The position numbers and the translations under genes are program-made. A DNA stretch of 7,049 nt from Pseudopedobacter sp039918235 (GTDB taxonomy: Bacteria > Bacteroidota > Bacteroidia > Sphingobacteriales > Sphingobacteriaceae): assembly GCA_039918235.1 (NCBI GenBank), contig JBDSHZ010000061.1, positions 1 to 7,049 of the forward strand. The letters are read 5' to 3'. This document shows positions 6,145 to 7,049 of the stretch, in pieces. Positions within the stretch are counted from its first letter, which is position 1. Each line of letters opens with the position of its first letter. The notes beneath the pieces were generated by a model. The model did not search any database and was not told where the DNA came from. It was given only the letters and a program-made list of their open reading frames with translations.

Positions 6145-6948
6145 TTATAAGTTGTTAAACACCAAATTATCTTTTTTCATAAAACTTAAATCTACTGCTT
6201 CTTTAAAAATTCCGTAAACCGATGCCCCGCTCCCACTCATTAAAGAAAACAATGCACCTGCTTCTAATAATGAAGCTTTCACTTCCCTAATCTGAGGATG
6301 GTTTTTTAAAATATGATCTTCAAAATCATTTGTTATTTGTCCCTGCCATTCTTCTATTGGCATTTTAATCAAATCTTTTAAAGACTGCTGAGGTTCTTTA
6401 GGGTGTACTCCTCTATAAGCTTCTCCGGTAGAAACATGAACAGGAGGCATTACCAACGCCATATGAAATTTTGTTAAATCCAAATCAATTGCTTCAAAAA
6501 CATCACCTTTTTCAAAAGCAAAAACAGGTTTGTTGGCTATAAAAAAAGAACAATCTGCACCCAATTTTCTGCAATAAGCCTGCATCTGCTCCATGCTCAT
6601 TCCCATTTCAAACTTTTCGTTGATGAGTTTAATAAAAAACGCAGCATCAGCAGAACCACCACCTAAACCTGCACCAATCGGAATCTGCTTGTGCAGGTGA
6701 ATATGGATATTGGGAAGGTCAAAATCCTTCCTCATTAAATCATAAGCCTGTAAGCATAAATTTTCATTGGCATAACCCGGAATTTCAATCCCTGAAGTTT
6801 CAAAGGTCATTTCAGCGCCTTCAACAACTTCTAAGGCATCTTTTATATTGATAGGGTAAAATATAGTTTCAAGATTGTGATAGCCATCAGCTCTTCTGCC
6901 AGTGATGTTTAAACCGATGTTGATTTTTGCATTAGGAAAGGTGATCAT
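6145..6948 (-). CDS. ispE: 4-diphosphocytidyl-2-C-methyl-D-erythritol kinase (CMK)
   Basis: IspE is the ATP-dependent GHMP kinase of the MEP pathway. It phosphorylates the 2-hydroxyl of 4-(cytidine 5'-diphospho)-2-C-methyl-D-erythritol on the way to isopentenyl and dimethylallyl diphosphate. The 267-aa length is close to the family norm (about 260-300). Motif order is canonical: NAKINIGL with the conserved Lys8, RRADGYHNLETIF (18-30), the glycine-rich ATP loop PIGAGLGGGSADAA (90-103), LGADCSFFI with the catalytic Asp132 (129-137), and the C-terminal GHMP motif SGSGASVYGIF (238-248). The ATG at 6948 gives MITFPNAKIN, the standard start next to the first motif, so no upstream extension is needed. 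It is the first gene of a leftward unit, preceded by a good TATCTTTG box, and its TAA is immediately followed by the glycosyltransferase ATG. The assignment is secure. Confidence 0.97.
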   Translation of the reverse strand: MITFPNAKINIGLNITGRRADGYHNLETIFYPINIKDALEVVEGAEMTFETSGIEIPGYANENLCLQAYDLMRKDFDLPNIHIHLHKQIPIGAGLGGGSADAAFFIKLINEKFEMGMSMEQMQAYCRKLGADCSFFIANKPVFAFEKGDVFEAIDLDLTKFHMALVMPPVHVSTGEAYRGVHPKEPQQSLKDLIKMPIEEWQGQITNDFEDHILKNHPQIREVKASLLEAGALFSLMSGSGASVYGIFKEAVDLSFMKKDNLVFNNL

Positions 6949-6989
6949 CCAATATTAACAATTAGGAGTTTTGCACATTAATAGGATAG

Positions 6990-6997
6990 CAAAGATA
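6990..6997 (-). promoter_or_regulatory. Promoter -7 box TATCTTTG upstream of ispE
   Basis: Read on the minus strand, TATCTTTG matches all fixed positions of the Bacteroidota -7 consensus TAnnTTTG. It lies 41 nt before the ispE ATG, placing the start of transcription near 6983 with a leader of about 35 nt. The -33 region (about 7013-7022) is poor and shows no clear TTG. The rest of the 101-nt stretch from 6949 to the right edge holds no coding sequence I can support. This promoter would serve both ispE and the glycosyltransferase gene. Confidence 0.62.
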
Positions 6998-7049
6998 GAT
7001 TAATTTAATTTGCAGGTAGAAATGTGATTTTTTCAAGAGCTCATTTATT

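Overview
The window looks like ordinary chromosomal DNA from a low-GC member of the Bacteroidota, most likely of the Sphingobacteriaceae (Pedobacter-like). Four things point there. FabI has the Bacteroidota-type sequence. One gene encodes a secreted protein with a carboxypeptidase-regulatory-like domain followed by an LNEVVV junction, a SusC-like architecture. Start codons have A/T-rich leaders without Shine-Dalgarno sequences. A TATCTTTG box matching the Bacteroidota -7 consensus (TAnnTTTG) lies upstream of ispE. The genus is inferred from remembered family resemblance, not from a search.

Layout. Positions 1-1376 (+) hold the 3' five-sixths of recN (DNA repair ATPase), cut by the left window edge. 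Positions 1482-2303 (+) hold fabI (enoyl-ACP reductase), closed by a strong intrinsic terminator at 2328-2357. Positions 2380-3582 (+) encode an exported protein of unknown function, starting only 22 nt after that terminator. Positions 3675-4901 (+) encode a DUF2254 four-helix membrane protein. On the minus strand, ispE (6948-6145) and a GT-B glycosyltransferase (6144-4891) form a two-gene unit read right to left. The ispE stop codon abuts the glycosyltransferase ATG, and a TATCTTTG promoter box lies upstream of ispE. The glycosyltransferase and DUF2254 genes converge and overlap tail to tail by 11 nt.

The genes do not form one pathway. They cover recombinational repair (recN), membrane lipid synthesis (fabI), isoprenoid precursor synthesis (ispE, MEP pathway), probable glycoconjugate synthesis (glycosyltransferase) and two envelope proteins of unknown role. 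A loose cell-envelope theme links all but recN. No RNA genes, CRISPR arrays, insertion sequences, phage genes or frameshifted genes were seen, and no gap between genes exceeds about 105 nt. I found no convincing new system. The items most worth a second look are the two uncharacterised envelope proteins, the terminator-crowded start of the exported-protein gene, and the altered donor-site motif of the glycosyltransferase.
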